Shown: positions 1 to 8,530 of the stretch, piece after piece | How positions within the stretch are numbered: position 1 is the stretch's first letter | Layout of the letters: each line of letters opens with the position of its first letter | Origin: Bacillota bacterium | GTDB taxonomy: Bacteria; Bacillota; Clostridia; Lachnospirales; Cellulosilyticaceae | Length of the DNA stretch: 21,013 nt | Assembly: GCA_023410675.1 (NCBI GenBank) | Contig: JAEYPM010000039.1 | Location: forward strand, 1-21,013 | Reading direction: 5' to 3' | The notes under the pieces: model-generated | The model's input: only the letters and a program-made list of their open reading frames with translations | Database searches by the model: none | What the model was told of the DNA's origin: nothing | Program-made: the position numbers and the translations under genes

Positions 1-3000
1 CCCATTTTCTTTTCTATGAGATTGAGCACAGTGATTGCTTTTAGGCTATGCCCACCTAACTCAAAGAAACTATCCTGAATACCTGTCTTATCTAGTCCCA
101 AGACCTCTGCAAAAATCTCACATAATACCTCTTCTGTTTTATTACTTGGTGCTTCATATATGTAATTTCGTGTCAGAACAATTTCAGGCAATGCTTTCTT
201 ATCTAGCTTTCCATTTCTGGTAACTGGTATTTTGTCTATCTGCATCATATGGCTTGGCACCATGTAACCTGGCAACGTTTTCCTCATTTCATTTCTTAAT
301 GCTCCTAGGTCAAGTGCTTCTTCAGATACCACATAAGCACACAGACATTTGTCTCCACTTGCATCGGTTCTTGCAATCACTGCCACATCTTTGACATCTT
401 GTTGCTTTCTAATAGTGCTGTCAATCTCTCCAAGTTCTATTCGAAGTCCTCTTATCTTTACCTGATCATCTATTCTGCCTAGGTACTCTATATTTCCATC
501 TGGCAGCCATTTTGCAAGATCCCCTGTCCTATATATCTTTCCAGTGCCAAATGGGTTATCAATAAATTTCTCTCTAGTTAAAGCTTCATTATTTAAGTAG
601 CCTCTTGCTAAACCATCTCCTGCAATACATAGCTCCCCAGGCATCCCTATACCACATAAGCTTAATCCATTTAAGATATAAATTTGTGTATTGCTAATCG
701 GTTTGCCAATTGGAATATCAGCAGGTATTTCTTCAGTATCAATTAATGTTCTACTAGACCAAACTGTTGTTTCTGATGGTCCATAAACATTAACAATTTG
801 TGCTTTTGTATAGCGACATAGCTCAGCGATTAAGGAACTTTCTACTTTTTCCCCACCCAACATAATGTATTTTAACTGCTTAAGTCCATTAAGATTCTTT
901 CTATCGCTCAACCATAACTTTATGCGACTTGGAGTAGTTTGCAAAATTTCTAGACTATGTCTTTCTTGCATTTTGTTAAAGCCTAGTGCTGTTTCTTGTT
1001 CCTCTTCATTTGCAATGTAACTGGTCATGCCATTTAATAGTGCAAGAATAACCTCAGTTACAAATATATCAAAACTTATGTTAGTAACTGATAAGAACTT
1101 TTTATATCCCTGCTCAAATGCTTCTTTCATAATTCCATATTGAGTATTCATACTATAATTGACTACACTTCTATTTGGGAGCATAACACCTTTAGGCTTA
1201 CCTGTTGTCCCTGAAGTATAAATGACATAAAGTAGATCCTCTGACTTATTAACTAACTCAAGACTTTTAGGTGCATCTTCCCATACGTCTTTATTTTCAA
1301 GATCTAATACAGGGATTTGCGTATCTATTTTGACTTTGTATGTCACAATCACCTTTGCCCTACTGTCTTCAATCATATATTCTATTCTATCTTGAGGATA
1401 GTTTGGATCTATTGGAACATAAGCTCCTCCTGATTTAATGATCCCATAGATACCTGCTATCATCTCAATGCTTCTCTCTGCTATAATTGCTACACGATCA
1501 TCTGGCCTTACTCCTAAAGCACGCAGCTTAGCTGCTAGAGCATTTGCTTTTGTATTAAGGTCTAAATATGTAAGCTGCTCATCTTCATAAACAACTGCTA
1601 TATGATGTGGCGTTTTATCTACCTGCTGCTCAAATAGATTGACTACTGTCTGCTCTCTTGGATATTCTACATAGGTATTGTTAAATTCATATAATACTAA
1701 TTGTTTTTCTCCCTCAGGAAGTATTTCTATATCTTTAATTTTCTGATGAGGATTTAACACGATCTGGTTAAGTATTACCTTATATTGCTTAACCATTCTT
1801 TCAATCGTATCTCGGTTATATAAGTCTGTATTGTATTCTATATAACCCTGTATAGTATCTTCTACTTCCTCAATATTCAGCCATATTTCTATAGTAGATG
1901 TTCTACCACCTAGTTCATACTTGCTTGTTTCTATGTCACCAAGCTGCAACTTAGGTTTAGGAACATTCATGTAGTTATACATTATCTGTACAAGTGTGCT
2001 TCTACTTGTATCTCTTTCCACATTAAGTTCTTCAACTAACCTCTCAAACGGCATATCTTGATTTTCAAACGCTTCCAGAGTTGATTTCTTAACTTTTTCT
2101 AAAAGCTCTGTAAAATTCATTTGCTCATCAAATTCTACTGAAAGTACAAGTGTATTTACAAAAAGACCGATGAGTGATTCTGTTTCCTTGATATTTCTAT
2201 TTGCAATTGGGAGTCCGAGTCTTATCTTTAACTGCCCAGTATATCTATAAATCAAGTAGTTAAATGCTGCAAGTGTAACCATATTCAATGTACTATTACT
2301 TGATAAAGCAAATTCTTTTATTTTTTTGACCAACTTACCCTCTAATGTAAAATTTACAACATCTCCATTATGAGTCAGTATTGTAGGTCTTTGTTTGTCT
2401 GGTAAAAATTCAACAGGTGAAAGGTCTTCTCCCAACTGCTCTTTCCAGTAACTTAATTGTTTTTCACTAGCCTCATTTTGAAACCAATTAAGTTGCCACT
2501 CAGAATAATCTGCATATTGAATAGATAAGCTCGGCAAGTCACAACCTTTTTCATAATAAAAATCATTATATGAATCAGATAGTTCTTTAGAAAAAATACC
2601 CATTGACCATCCATCAAATATAATATGATGAATGGTGGTAATCAATATACTTTCATTGTCATTCAAATAAATGAGTGCACAATGAATGAGTGGTCCACTC
2701 TTTAGGTCAAATAATACAGCAGCTTCCTTTCTTGCAGTATCACGTATTATTTTTTCTCTTTCTGATTCTTCATGTTCTGGTAAGTAAATAACCTTTACTT
2801 TTAAGTTTAGCTCAGGTATAACCACTTGCTTGATTTCTTCATCAATCACTTGAAAGGTTGTTCTTAAAATTTCATGCCGTTTTATCATGGTATTAAGTGA
2901 CTTTTCAAGGATCTCAATATTAAGATTTCCCTTTATCTTATACGCAAAAGGGAAATTATATATAATATCTCCAGGATTCATCTGATCCATAAACCACATT

Positions 3001-3167
3001 CTACTTTGTGCAAAAGAAAGCGAAAAACTATTTCTCTCATCTTTTCTTTGTGGTATCTTAATTTGCTGATGTTTAGGTTCTTTTTTCTTCCTTTTTTCAA
3101 CTAACGCTAGCAAAGCTGCACGCTTATCCCTTGGTAAGCCTTCCTCTTGTGCATCAAAACTCCTCAT
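1..3167 (-). CDS. Nonribosomal peptide synthetase, C-A-PCP module (3' end outside window)
   Basis: Adds an amino acid to a growing peptide held on carrier proteins in the cytoplasm. 1055 codons are visible in one unbroken frame. After a basic N-terminal segment (residues 11-29) comes a condensation domain (about 45-465) with the intact active-site motif HHIIFDG at 180-186. The adenylation domain (about 505-990) shows YTSGTTGKPKG (650-660), NVYGPSE (793-799), YRTGD (879-883) and NGKLDK (985-990). A carrier domain follows with LGGHS, whose Ser1041 takes the phosphopantetheine arm. Aligning by eye to GrsA gives pocket residues D-I-T-Q-M-G-V-V-W-K, which I cannot assign to a substrate, although Q, G and W recur in glycine-type pockets. 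The start is ATG at 3167: an in-frame TAA lies two codons upstream, and the preceding gene stops 7 nt before it. Shine-Dalgarno is weak, suggesting translational coupling. The protein continues left beyond PCP, so further modules or a thioesterase may lie outside. Confidence 0.95.
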   Translation of the reverse strand, partial: MRSFDAQEEGLPRDKRAALLALVEKRKKKEPKHQQIKIPQRKDERNSFSLSFAQSRMWFMDQMNPGDIIYNFPFAYKIKGNLNIEILEKSLNTMIKRHEILRTTFQVIDEEIKQVVIPELNLKVKVIYLPEHEESEREKIIRDTARKEAAVLFDLKSGPLIHCALIYLNDNESILITTIHHIIFDGWSMGIFSKELSDSYNDFYYEKGCDLPSLSIQYADYSEWQLNWFQNEASEKQLSYWKEQLGEDLSPVEFLPDKQRPTILTHNGDVVNFTLEGKLVKKIKEFALSSNSTLNMVTLAAFNYLIYRYTGQLKIRLGLPIANRNIKETESLIGLFVNTLVLSVEFDEQMNFTELLEKVKKSTLEAFENQDMPFERLVEELNVERDTSRSTLVQIMYNYMNVPKPKLQLGDIETSKYELGGRTSTIEIWLNIEEVEDTIQGYIEYNTDLYNRDTIERMVKQYKVILNQIVLNPHQKIKDIEILPEGEKQLVLYEFNNTYVEYPREQTVVNLFEQQVDKTPHHIAVVYEDEQLTYLDLNTKANALAAKLRALGVRPDDRVAIIAERSIEMIAGIYGIIKSGGAYVPIDPNYPQDRIEYMIEDSRAKVIVTYKVKIDTQIPVLDLENKDVWEDAPKSLELVNKSEDLLYVIYTSGTTGKPKGVMLPNRSVVNYSMNTQYGIMKEAFEQGYKKFLSVTNISFDIFVTEVILALLNGMTSYIANEEEQETALGFNKMQERHSLEILQTTPSRIKLWLSDRKNLNGLKQLKYIMLGGEKVESSLIAELCRYTKAQIVNVYGPSETTVWSSRTLIDTEEIPADIPIGKPISNTQIYILNGLSLCGIGMPGELCIAGDGLARGYLNNEALTREKFIDNPFGTGKIYRTGDLAKWLPDGNIEYLGRIDDQVKIRGLRIELGEIDSTIRKQQDVKDVAVIARTDASGDKCLCAYVVSEEALDLGALRNEMRKTLPGYMVPSHMMQIDKIPVTRNGKLDKKALPEIVLTRNYIYEAPSNKTEEVLCEIFAEVLGLDKTGIQDSFFELGGHSLKAITVLNLIEKKM

Positions 3168-3174
3168 TCTTTAA

Positions 3175-4566
3175 TCACATACCTTCCTTTTGTATATTGC
3201 TTAACTTTTTTTCTAAAAGCAGTCTACGTATCTCAGGTGATAGATTGTTTATTGGTTTACTTTTAGTTTCATTTTTATTTTGATTAGCTTTAGTAGAATT
3301 AATTACTATGTCTTGCTCTTTTAACAAACCCTCTTTATATAAAATATCTCCATGTGATAAAGCGTATGATGTGTTTTTTCCCATGCTTTCTACTACATCA
3401 CATATTTTCATTAACGTATTATTGCAAGGAATGTCTTTTAAAAAATTTGCACACTTTACTTTATAGTTTGGCTGCATCAGCTTGATTAATGTATCTGCTA
3501 TTAATTTAGGTTGCCAATATAAAGGTGGGAGGTATTCTCCGAGTCCAAGACTTTTAACCTTGCTTGCATTAAGGGGACGATCCACATGATATGCCATAGC
3601 TAATTGAGGAACTGAAGCATATATAGCTCCACTAACTGTTCCTATCCCTCCATGATGTATGACTACCCCCATGTATGGCATAACATCATCTAATGGTAAA
3701 TGTTTAAACCAACTAATATAACGAGGTAATTCTTTAGGTAAAAACTCCTTATAACGCGTTACTACTATAGTTCTTTTCTTTAAAATTTTACATGCTTCTA
3801 TTGCCGTCATGTAAAAATCAGGTTTGATTTGCTTACTTGTTCCTCCAGTAATTAAAACTGGATTTGGATCTTCTTCTAATATCTTTAGTATTTCTTTGGG
3901 AATTTCTCTAGTCCCATTATCCTGAACAATTTCATTAGGAAATCCTGTTGTTATTATTTCAGATGGCCATTCTGGTATTTGCGTTGTGAACCACTTTGGC
4001 CATAAAGCTAACTGCATCTTAATGCTACTTTGCCAAGCTAGCCAACTATTAATAGGTGGTAGCTCTACACATTCCCTTAGCTTATTCACTTCCATGTTAA
4101 GTCGTTCTTTAAAAAGGCTATAAAAATTAACCATACTCGCTATTTCGTATGGATTCATAAAAAACAATACAATTGGACATTTAAATTTTTCTGAGGCCAT
4201 AAACGCAGATATACTTGATCTATTTTTTGCCAATATAATTGTATTTTCTTCTAAACAATACTTTGAGATTTTCTCAAATTCTTTTAGTCGAACATCTAAG
4301 CTCTCATATTTTTCCCTAAACAAATGTATTTCTTCTGCACTTGCTGCTGTATCTGTATATTGCCCCATGTCGTTTATTAGCTTTTGATATTCTTCCTCCG
4401 TGTCCCATGGAGCAAATTCCAGTCCTGCATCATAAGCAGCTTTTTCATAATAGCAATGTGTCAAAAGAATAACCCTATGTCCCCTTTGCTTAAGTGCTTT
4501 TCCTATTCTAATAAAAGGAATAACATCTCCATCTGTCCAGTGGGTACTTATTACTATATTTGCCAT
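3175..4566 (-). CDS. GT1-family (GT-B fold) glycosyltransferase, second of a tandem pair
   Basis: Predicted to move a sugar from a nucleotide-sugar to an acceptor, most likely the peptide of the surrounding NRPS operon. The N-terminal HWTDGDVIPF (9-18) corresponds to the GDVxP region of vancomycin-type and sterol glycosyltransferases, whose Asp is thought to be the catalytic base. ITGGTSK (239-245) and VIHHGGIGT (302-310) mark the C-terminal donor-binding domain, and DRPLNA (329-334) resembles the donor-contact segment of the family. It is clearly homologous to the gene just upstream. After the core comes a polar, Asn/Lys-rich linker (about 420-441), then a basic helix LSPEIRRLLLEKKLSNIQK (442-460). 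I chose ATG 4566 over the adjacent GTG at 4569. The ATG overlaps the previous stop codon (TGATG), and AAAGGAG lies 7 nt upstream. Sugar and acceptor cannot be read from sequence. Confidence 0.9.
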   Translation of the reverse strand: MANIVISTHWTDGDVIPFIRIGKALKQRGHRVILLTHCYYEKAAYDAGLEFAPWDTEEEYQKLINDMGQYTDTAASAEEIHLFREKYESLDVRLKEFEKISKYCLEENTIILAKNRSSISAFMASEKFKCPIVLFFMNPYEIASMVNFYSLFKERLNMEVNKLRECVELPPINSWLAWQSSIKMQLALWPKWFTTQIPEWPSEIITTGFPNEIVQDNGTREIPKEILKILEEDPNPVLITGGTSKQIKPDFYMTAIEACKILKKRTIVVTRYKEFLPKELPRYISWFKHLPLDDVMPYMGVVIHHGGIGTVSGAIYASVPQLAMAYHVDRPLNASKVKSLGLGEYLPPLYWQPKLIADTLIKLMQPNYKVKCANFLKDIPCNNTLMKICDVVESMGKNTSYALSHGDILYKEGLLKEQDIVINSTKANQNKNETKSKPINNLSPEIRRLLLEKKLSNIQKEGM

Positions 4567-5930
4567 CACTTAACTCCTTTACTACAACCATCAGCTTCCC
4601 TTCTATGTCTCATCATTTCAATAAGTATTTGTTTCATTTGAGGTGATAGAGTCCTTTCCTTCTCTTTCAAATCTATATTACTCTCGTTATCTGCTGGTTC
4701 CTCTTTTACTTTTTTTATATTATGTATAGCAAAATTATTTTTAGCTTTTATCATTTCCTCAATAATGTTACTAAGAGACTTTACAGGACTATCCTGATGA
4801 GATAATTTTGAACAGTCTTTGCACCTATCGACAAATTCCATTGTCTCAGTTTCTTCTAGTCCCTTTGCTATAAGCTCTGGATTCCACAGTGCTTCTGGAA
4901 AACTCTTTGCTACGCCTAAATTTCTAAATCTATGTGCATTATCAGGGCGATCTGCCATATGCGGAAGAATAATTTGAGGAACACCACATGCTAGTGCTTC
5001 ACTTGCTGTACCAATTCCCCCATGATGTATCACTGTACTTACATGATTCATTAACTTTTTTAGTGGTACAGACTTAAACAGCTTAATGTTTGGTGGCAAT
5101 TCTTCAGGAACAAACTCCTCAAAAGGAATAACTACAATAGCCTGTTTGTTCGCAAGTGCACATGCTTTAACAGAAACATCATAAAATGATGGATTAATCA
5201 TTTTACTCGTGCCACCAGTAATGAGTATTGGTTTTTGATCACGCTCCAGGAAATCACTTAATTCCTTAGGAAAATTACCTTGCTGTGTATCATCTTCTAT
5301 AAGGAATCCTATTGGTACTAGTCCCCCAATCTCTGTGTCAGCTTTATCTCCAAACCAACTTGGCCACACACCTATTTTTACCTTTGGCATGCACATCCAT
5401 TCTGTCCAGCTCCAAATGTCTTCAAGGCCAATTGCTTTTCTTATTTTATTAACTTCTTCTTTCATCACATCTCCCAACAACTGTTCATGTAAGTCTAAAT
5501 GTGCAATATAATTTGGAGCAAGAAATACAGATGCTACAGGCAAGTTGAACTTTTCAGCTACTAGCAGTGCTGATACACTGGAACGATGTCTAAAAATAAT
5601 TATCGTATCTGGCCTATTACAATGCCTAGAGATCAGCTCATATTCTCTCATACATCTTTCATAACCATGATGTTTACTTTGAAACTGAGTTGTCCCATTA
5701 AGATTATTAATAGGATCTGTTATCAGGGGAAAATCCTTTATCATTTGCAAATATTCATCTTGATTATCTACTGCTACAAAATCTAATCCTTGACCTTTTA
5801 CCTTGTCTTCATAAATACAATGTGTAAACACTGTTACATCATGTCCTTGACTTTTAAGTATGTACCCCATTTTTATAAATGGCATTACATCTCCACCTGT
5901 CCAATGTGAAACAATAAGTATATTTGCCAT
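4566..5930 (-). CDS. GT1-family (GT-B fold) glycosyltransferase, first of a tandem pair
   Basis: Same family and presumed role as its neighbour, with which it shares HWTxGDVxPFI at the N-terminus, an ITGGTSK loop (237-243) and HHGGIGT (302-308). DRPDNA (328-333) sits where the family contacts the donor sugar. At 454 aa it is slightly longer than typical MGT/UGT enzymes because of a charged linker (about 396-427) and a terminal basic helix LSPQMKQILIEMMRHRR (428-444). The start is ATG 5930, preceded by AAGGAG with 8 nt spacing. That site overlaps the stop of the upstream A-PCP gene (12 nt gap), so the genes are almost certainly co-transcribed. No signal peptide or membrane segment is evident, so a cytosolic enzyme acting on carrier-bound or released peptide is likely. 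Divergence from its partner suggests two different sugars or two sites, but that is inference. Confidence 0.9.
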   Translation of the reverse strand: MANILIVSHWTGGDVMPFIKMGYILKSQGHDVTVFTHCIYEDKVKGQGLDFVAVDNQDEYLQMIKDFPLITDPINNLNGTTQFQSKHHGYERCMREYELISRHCNRPDTIIIFRHRSSVSALLVAEKFNLPVASVFLAPNYIAHLDLHEQLLGDVMKEEVNKIRKAIGLEDIWSWTEWMCMPKVKIGVWPSWFGDKADTEIGGLVPIGFLIEDDTQQGNFPKELSDFLERDQKPILITGGTSKMINPSFYDVSVKACALANKQAIVVIPFEEFVPEELPPNIKLFKSVPLKKLMNHVSTVIHHGGIGTASEALACGVPQIILPHMADRPDNAHRFRNLGVAKSFPEALWNPELIAKGLEETETMEFVDRCKDCSKLSHQDSPVKSLSNIIEEMIKAKNNFAIHNIKKVKEEPADNESNIDLKEKERTLSPQMKQILIEMMRHRREADGCSKGVK

Positions 5931-5942
5931 TTGCCATACTCC

Positions 5943-7847
5943 TTAATTATTTATTAACGTATCAATATCTTCTTCAAAATTCTCATTTAGTTCCTTTAAC
6001 ATCTCCTCAAGCTCTGCCTCGCTGATTGATTCAAAGAGTTTTTCCTCAACAAGCTTCGCCATATCAAATACTGTTAAGCCTTTTGTCAATATTTCAAGTA
6101 ATGTAAGCTGAATATCATAAGTATAGTTAATTCTTGATAGTATACGATTTGCAAGTAATGAATGCCCACCAAGTTCTAAAAAGTTATCTGTTATGCTTAT
6201 TTGATCTAACTCAAGCATTTCTTCCCATATCGTTACTATTTCTTTTTCAACAGGTGTATTTGGTGGAACATATTCACTTGCGTGCTTATTATGTTGTATT
6301 TGTAAAGTCATCAGTTTGCTTCTATCTATTTTCCCATTCAACGTCAATGGGAATTCTTGAATTGGAATGATAAATGCAGGCATCATATAATCAGGAAGAG
6401 CCTCCTTTAATGTGTTTCGCAGTTCCTCTTCTGGAATATCTACATTAGGAGCATTTTTTTGATAATAAACAATTATTTTTTTATCATTTAATGAATTCTC
6501 ATTAACAACTGCAACGGCTCTGTTTACATGTAAATGCTTTTCAAGGATTGTCTCTATTTCCCCAAGTTCAATTCTATGTCCTCGAATTTTTACCTGAAAA
6601 TCAACACGTCCAATATATTCTATATCCCCTTTATTATTACGCTTTACTAAATCACCTGTTTTATATATGTATGCAGATGGATCTTCTTTAAAAGGATTAG
6701 GTAAAAACCTTTTTTTAGTAAGTTCTAATTTGCCCAAATAGCCTATAGATAAACCATCTCCACCAATGAACAATTCGCCAATTTCACCATCTGCAACTTT
6801 TTTCATTTCTTCGTCTAATATGTATATTTGCGTATTATCTATAGGTTCCCCCAATGAAATAGGTGCATCACATTGTTCTACCTTATGAATCATTGACCAG
6901 ATAGTTGTTTCAGTAGGGCCATACATATTCCATAACTCGGCCCCTTTAGCAAGGAGCTTGTTTGCAAGTTCCCTTGTCATCGCTTCTCCCCCACAAAGCA
7001 TCTTTAAATCTTGCTTTCCCTTCCAATTCATATCTAAAAGTATCTGCCATGTTGCTGGTGTTGCTTGCATTATCGTAATATCATGCCTATCTATTATATT
7101 GGCTAGTTCAATACCACTTGTCACTTCTTCATGAGTTGCCATTACTATTGTAGATCCACTAACTAAAGGTAAAAATAACTCTAATCCTGAAATGTCAAAA
7201 CAGATGGTCGTAATAAATAAAATCCTATCGTCTTGCGTTATCCCTGGTTTTTCCCCCATTGAGGCAAGAAAATTTACAAGTGCTGAATGTGATATCTGTA
7301 CTCCTTTAGGATTGCCTGTTGTCCCTGAAGTATATATCACATATACTCGTTGTTTCTCTATATCAACCCCACATGCTATATTTTGATCGCTACACTCAGA
7401 GATTAAGCCATTATCTTTATCTATACACATTTTTTCTATTTGAACATCTTCTATATCCTTTAATAAAGATGCCTGTGTTATGATTAAAGCAGCTTGTGCA
7501 TCATTGATGATATAATTAATTCTTTGCAAAGGGTATGAGGAATCAAGTGGAATATAGGATGCTCCCATTTTTATAACCGCTAAAATTGATACTATCATAT
7601 CAAATGAACGATCCATATATATACCTATAAGATTTTGATCACTAAATCCTTTTTTAATCAAATAATTTGCTAACCTATTCGCTCGCTGATTTAGTTCCAA
7701 ATAAGAAAGAGATTGATCTTTAAATAATACTGCTGGTTTATTCGGGTATTTATTAACTTGTTGCTCTATTAAGCAGTTTACTGGTACTTTAGGGTAATTT
7801 ACCAATTGATAATACTGAGAATTGATGGGCGTGTTTTTTGTCTCCAT
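5943..7847 (-). CDS. NRPS initiation protein, A-PCP (glycine-type adenylation domain)
   Basis: Activates an amino acid as its adenylate and loads it onto its own carrier domain. The adenylation domain (about 25-510) carries YTSGTTGNPKG (172-182), NMYGPTE (307-313), YKTGD (395-399), GRVDFQVKIRGHRIELGE (413-430) and NGKID (504-508) with Lys506. The carrier domain has LGGHS with Ser563. Pocket residues aligned by eye to GrsA read D-I-L-Q-L-G-M-I-W-K, very close to the known glycine code DILQLGLIWK, so glycine is predicted. There is no condensation domain, which fits a loading module. The C-terminal tail (about 605-634) is strongly acidic and helical, as expected for a docking element. The frame is open to a non-ATG start at 7913, but ATG 7847 has AAAGGA at the right spacing and gives the normal family N-terminus. 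It is the first gene of the operon. Confidence 0.93.
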   Translation of the reverse strand: METKNTPINSQYYQLVNYPKVPVNCLIEQQVNKYPNKPAVLFKDQSLSYLELNQRANRLANYLIKKGFSDQNLIGIYMDRSFDMIVSILAVIKMGASYIPLDSSYPLQRINYIINDAQAALIITQASLLKDIEDVQIEKMCIDKDNGLISECSDQNIACGVDIEKQRVYVIYTSGTTGNPKGVQISHSALVNFLASMGEKPGITQDDRILFITTICFDISGLELFLPLVSGSTIVMATHEEVTSGIELANIIDRHDITIMQATPATWQILLDMNWKGKQDLKMLCGGEAMTRELANKLLAKGAELWNMYGPTETTIWSMIHKVEQCDAPISLGEPIDNTQIYILDEEMKKVADGEIGELFIGGDGLSIGYLGKLELTKKRFLPNPFKEDPSAYIYKTGDLVKRNNKGDIEYIGRVDFQVKIRGHRIELGEIETILEKHLHVNRAVAVVNENSLNDKKIIVYYQKNAPNVDIPEEELRNTLKEALPDYMMPAFIIPIQEFPLTLNGKIDRSKLMTLQIQHNKHASEYVPPNTPVEKEIVTIWEEMLELDQISITDNFLELGGHSLLANRILSRINYTYDIQLTLLEILTKGLTVFDMAKLVEEKLFESISEAELEEMLKELNENFEEDIDTLINN

Positions 7848-8277
7848 AAAAATATCCTTTCTAATTAATGTTAATTTTTTGTATATAAAATAAGCATTGC
7901 AAATTTTACGCAATACTATATCAATACATTTAACAGGGAATTATTTTTGTAAAAGAGATAAGTATAATATTTTTAGCTATACTATCAAAAACAAGAAGGT
8001 CTATCATAAATAAGGTCAATGTTAAGTAATCTAGTAGATATCCACATGAAGACTTGCAATCACTGGAAATACTAAAACTGTCATTATGGAGAGTATATTA
8101 GAATGAGATATGAGGTATTACCTTCTAAATATAATTAAGCTGATAACTTACTTAGTAATTTAGATTTAAAGCAAATGGTTATTGTATACCTTCATTAATA
8201 ATAATAGTTGTATTAAATTTTAATTATTCTGAATATTTTGCACTATATATAGATATAATATCACTAATTGTCTGTAT
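7848..8277. other. Non-coding stretch upstream of the NRPS operon
   Basis: About 430 nt of very AT-rich DNA with stops in all frames and no credible gene. It holds the leader and candidate promoter of the NRPS operon. A short plus-strand open stretch near 8033-8099 ends in a stop and has no recognisable family. I see no RNA gene or mobile-element ends. It may be decayed coding sequence, given the remnant immediately to its right. Confidence 0.5.
7884..7913 (-). promoter_or_regulatory. Possible promoter of the NRPS operon
   Basis: On the minus strand TTGCGT (7913-7908) is followed after 18 nt by TTTATA (7889-7884). This would start transcription about 30 nt before the A-PCP start codon. Both boxes deviate from consensus in an AT-rich region, so this is only a candidate. 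Confidence 0.3.
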
Positions 8278-8490
8278 TTGTCAACGAAAAACAATGTATT
8301 ATGTCGAATATCTACACATAATAACACACCCTATGTTTCTTTAAAGTATGTTTCAGAGTCTTTAATCTATGATGCCAAAGGTGCCCCCACAGCCACACAC
8401 TATAACACTTATAACATACAAGAAAGCAATAAATTATATTTCAATGTGAGCATGTTAAATGAGCAACAATATATTTATGAAATAAAATAG
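8278..8490 (+). pseudogene. Probable gene remnant, C-terminal fragment of a lost protein
   Basis: A 70-codon plus-strand frame starts only at TTG, has no ribosome binding site, and remains open upstream to a stop at 8230 without any ATG. The peptide is Tyr/Asn-rich and its base composition is more gene-like than its surroundings. The segment NTPYVSLKYVSESL faintly resembles the YVPLRxVxEAL core of copper-amine-oxidase N-terminal-like domains of clostridial cell-surface proteins. That match is by eye and weak. A terminator hairpin begins on its last base, as expected for the end of a real plus-strand gene convergent with the gene at 8531. I read it as the 3' end of a gene whose front part has been lost. 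A short expressed peptide cannot be excluded. Confidence 0.3.
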
Positions 8491-8520
8491 GCAAGGGAGT
8501 TCCTCTCCCTTACCCTTTTT
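8490..8520. terminator. Bidirectional Rho-independent terminator
   Basis: The arms are 8490-8499 and 8505-8514 around the loop TTCCT. There are seven G/C-rich perfect pairs; beyond them one position is C-A on the plus strand but a G-U wobble on the minus strand. It is followed by CTTTTTATT on plus and TATTTTATTT on minus. It lies between the stop of the remnant and the stop of the convergent 1152-aa gene, and should serve both. Confidence 0.75.
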
Positions 8521-8530
8521 ATTCCCAAAC

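Noticed and set aside
35..223. 62-codon plus-strand frame in the NRPS region
   Set aside because: It overlaps the carrier and adenylation domains of the minus-strand NRPS, whose frame is continuous.
4384..4641. 85-codon plus-strand frame across the junction of the glycosyltransferase genes
   Set aside because: Both glycosyltransferase genes are intact here, so it is a reverse-strand shadow.
7848..7913. 22-residue N-terminal extension of the A-PCP protein
   Set aside because: Non-ATG start without ribosome site; ATG 7847 has AAAGGA and the normal family N-terminus.
8095..8145. Very short ATG frames near 8100 resembling the start of a mobile-element gene
   Set aside because: They end after 6 and 11 codons and show no transposase motif or terminal repeats.
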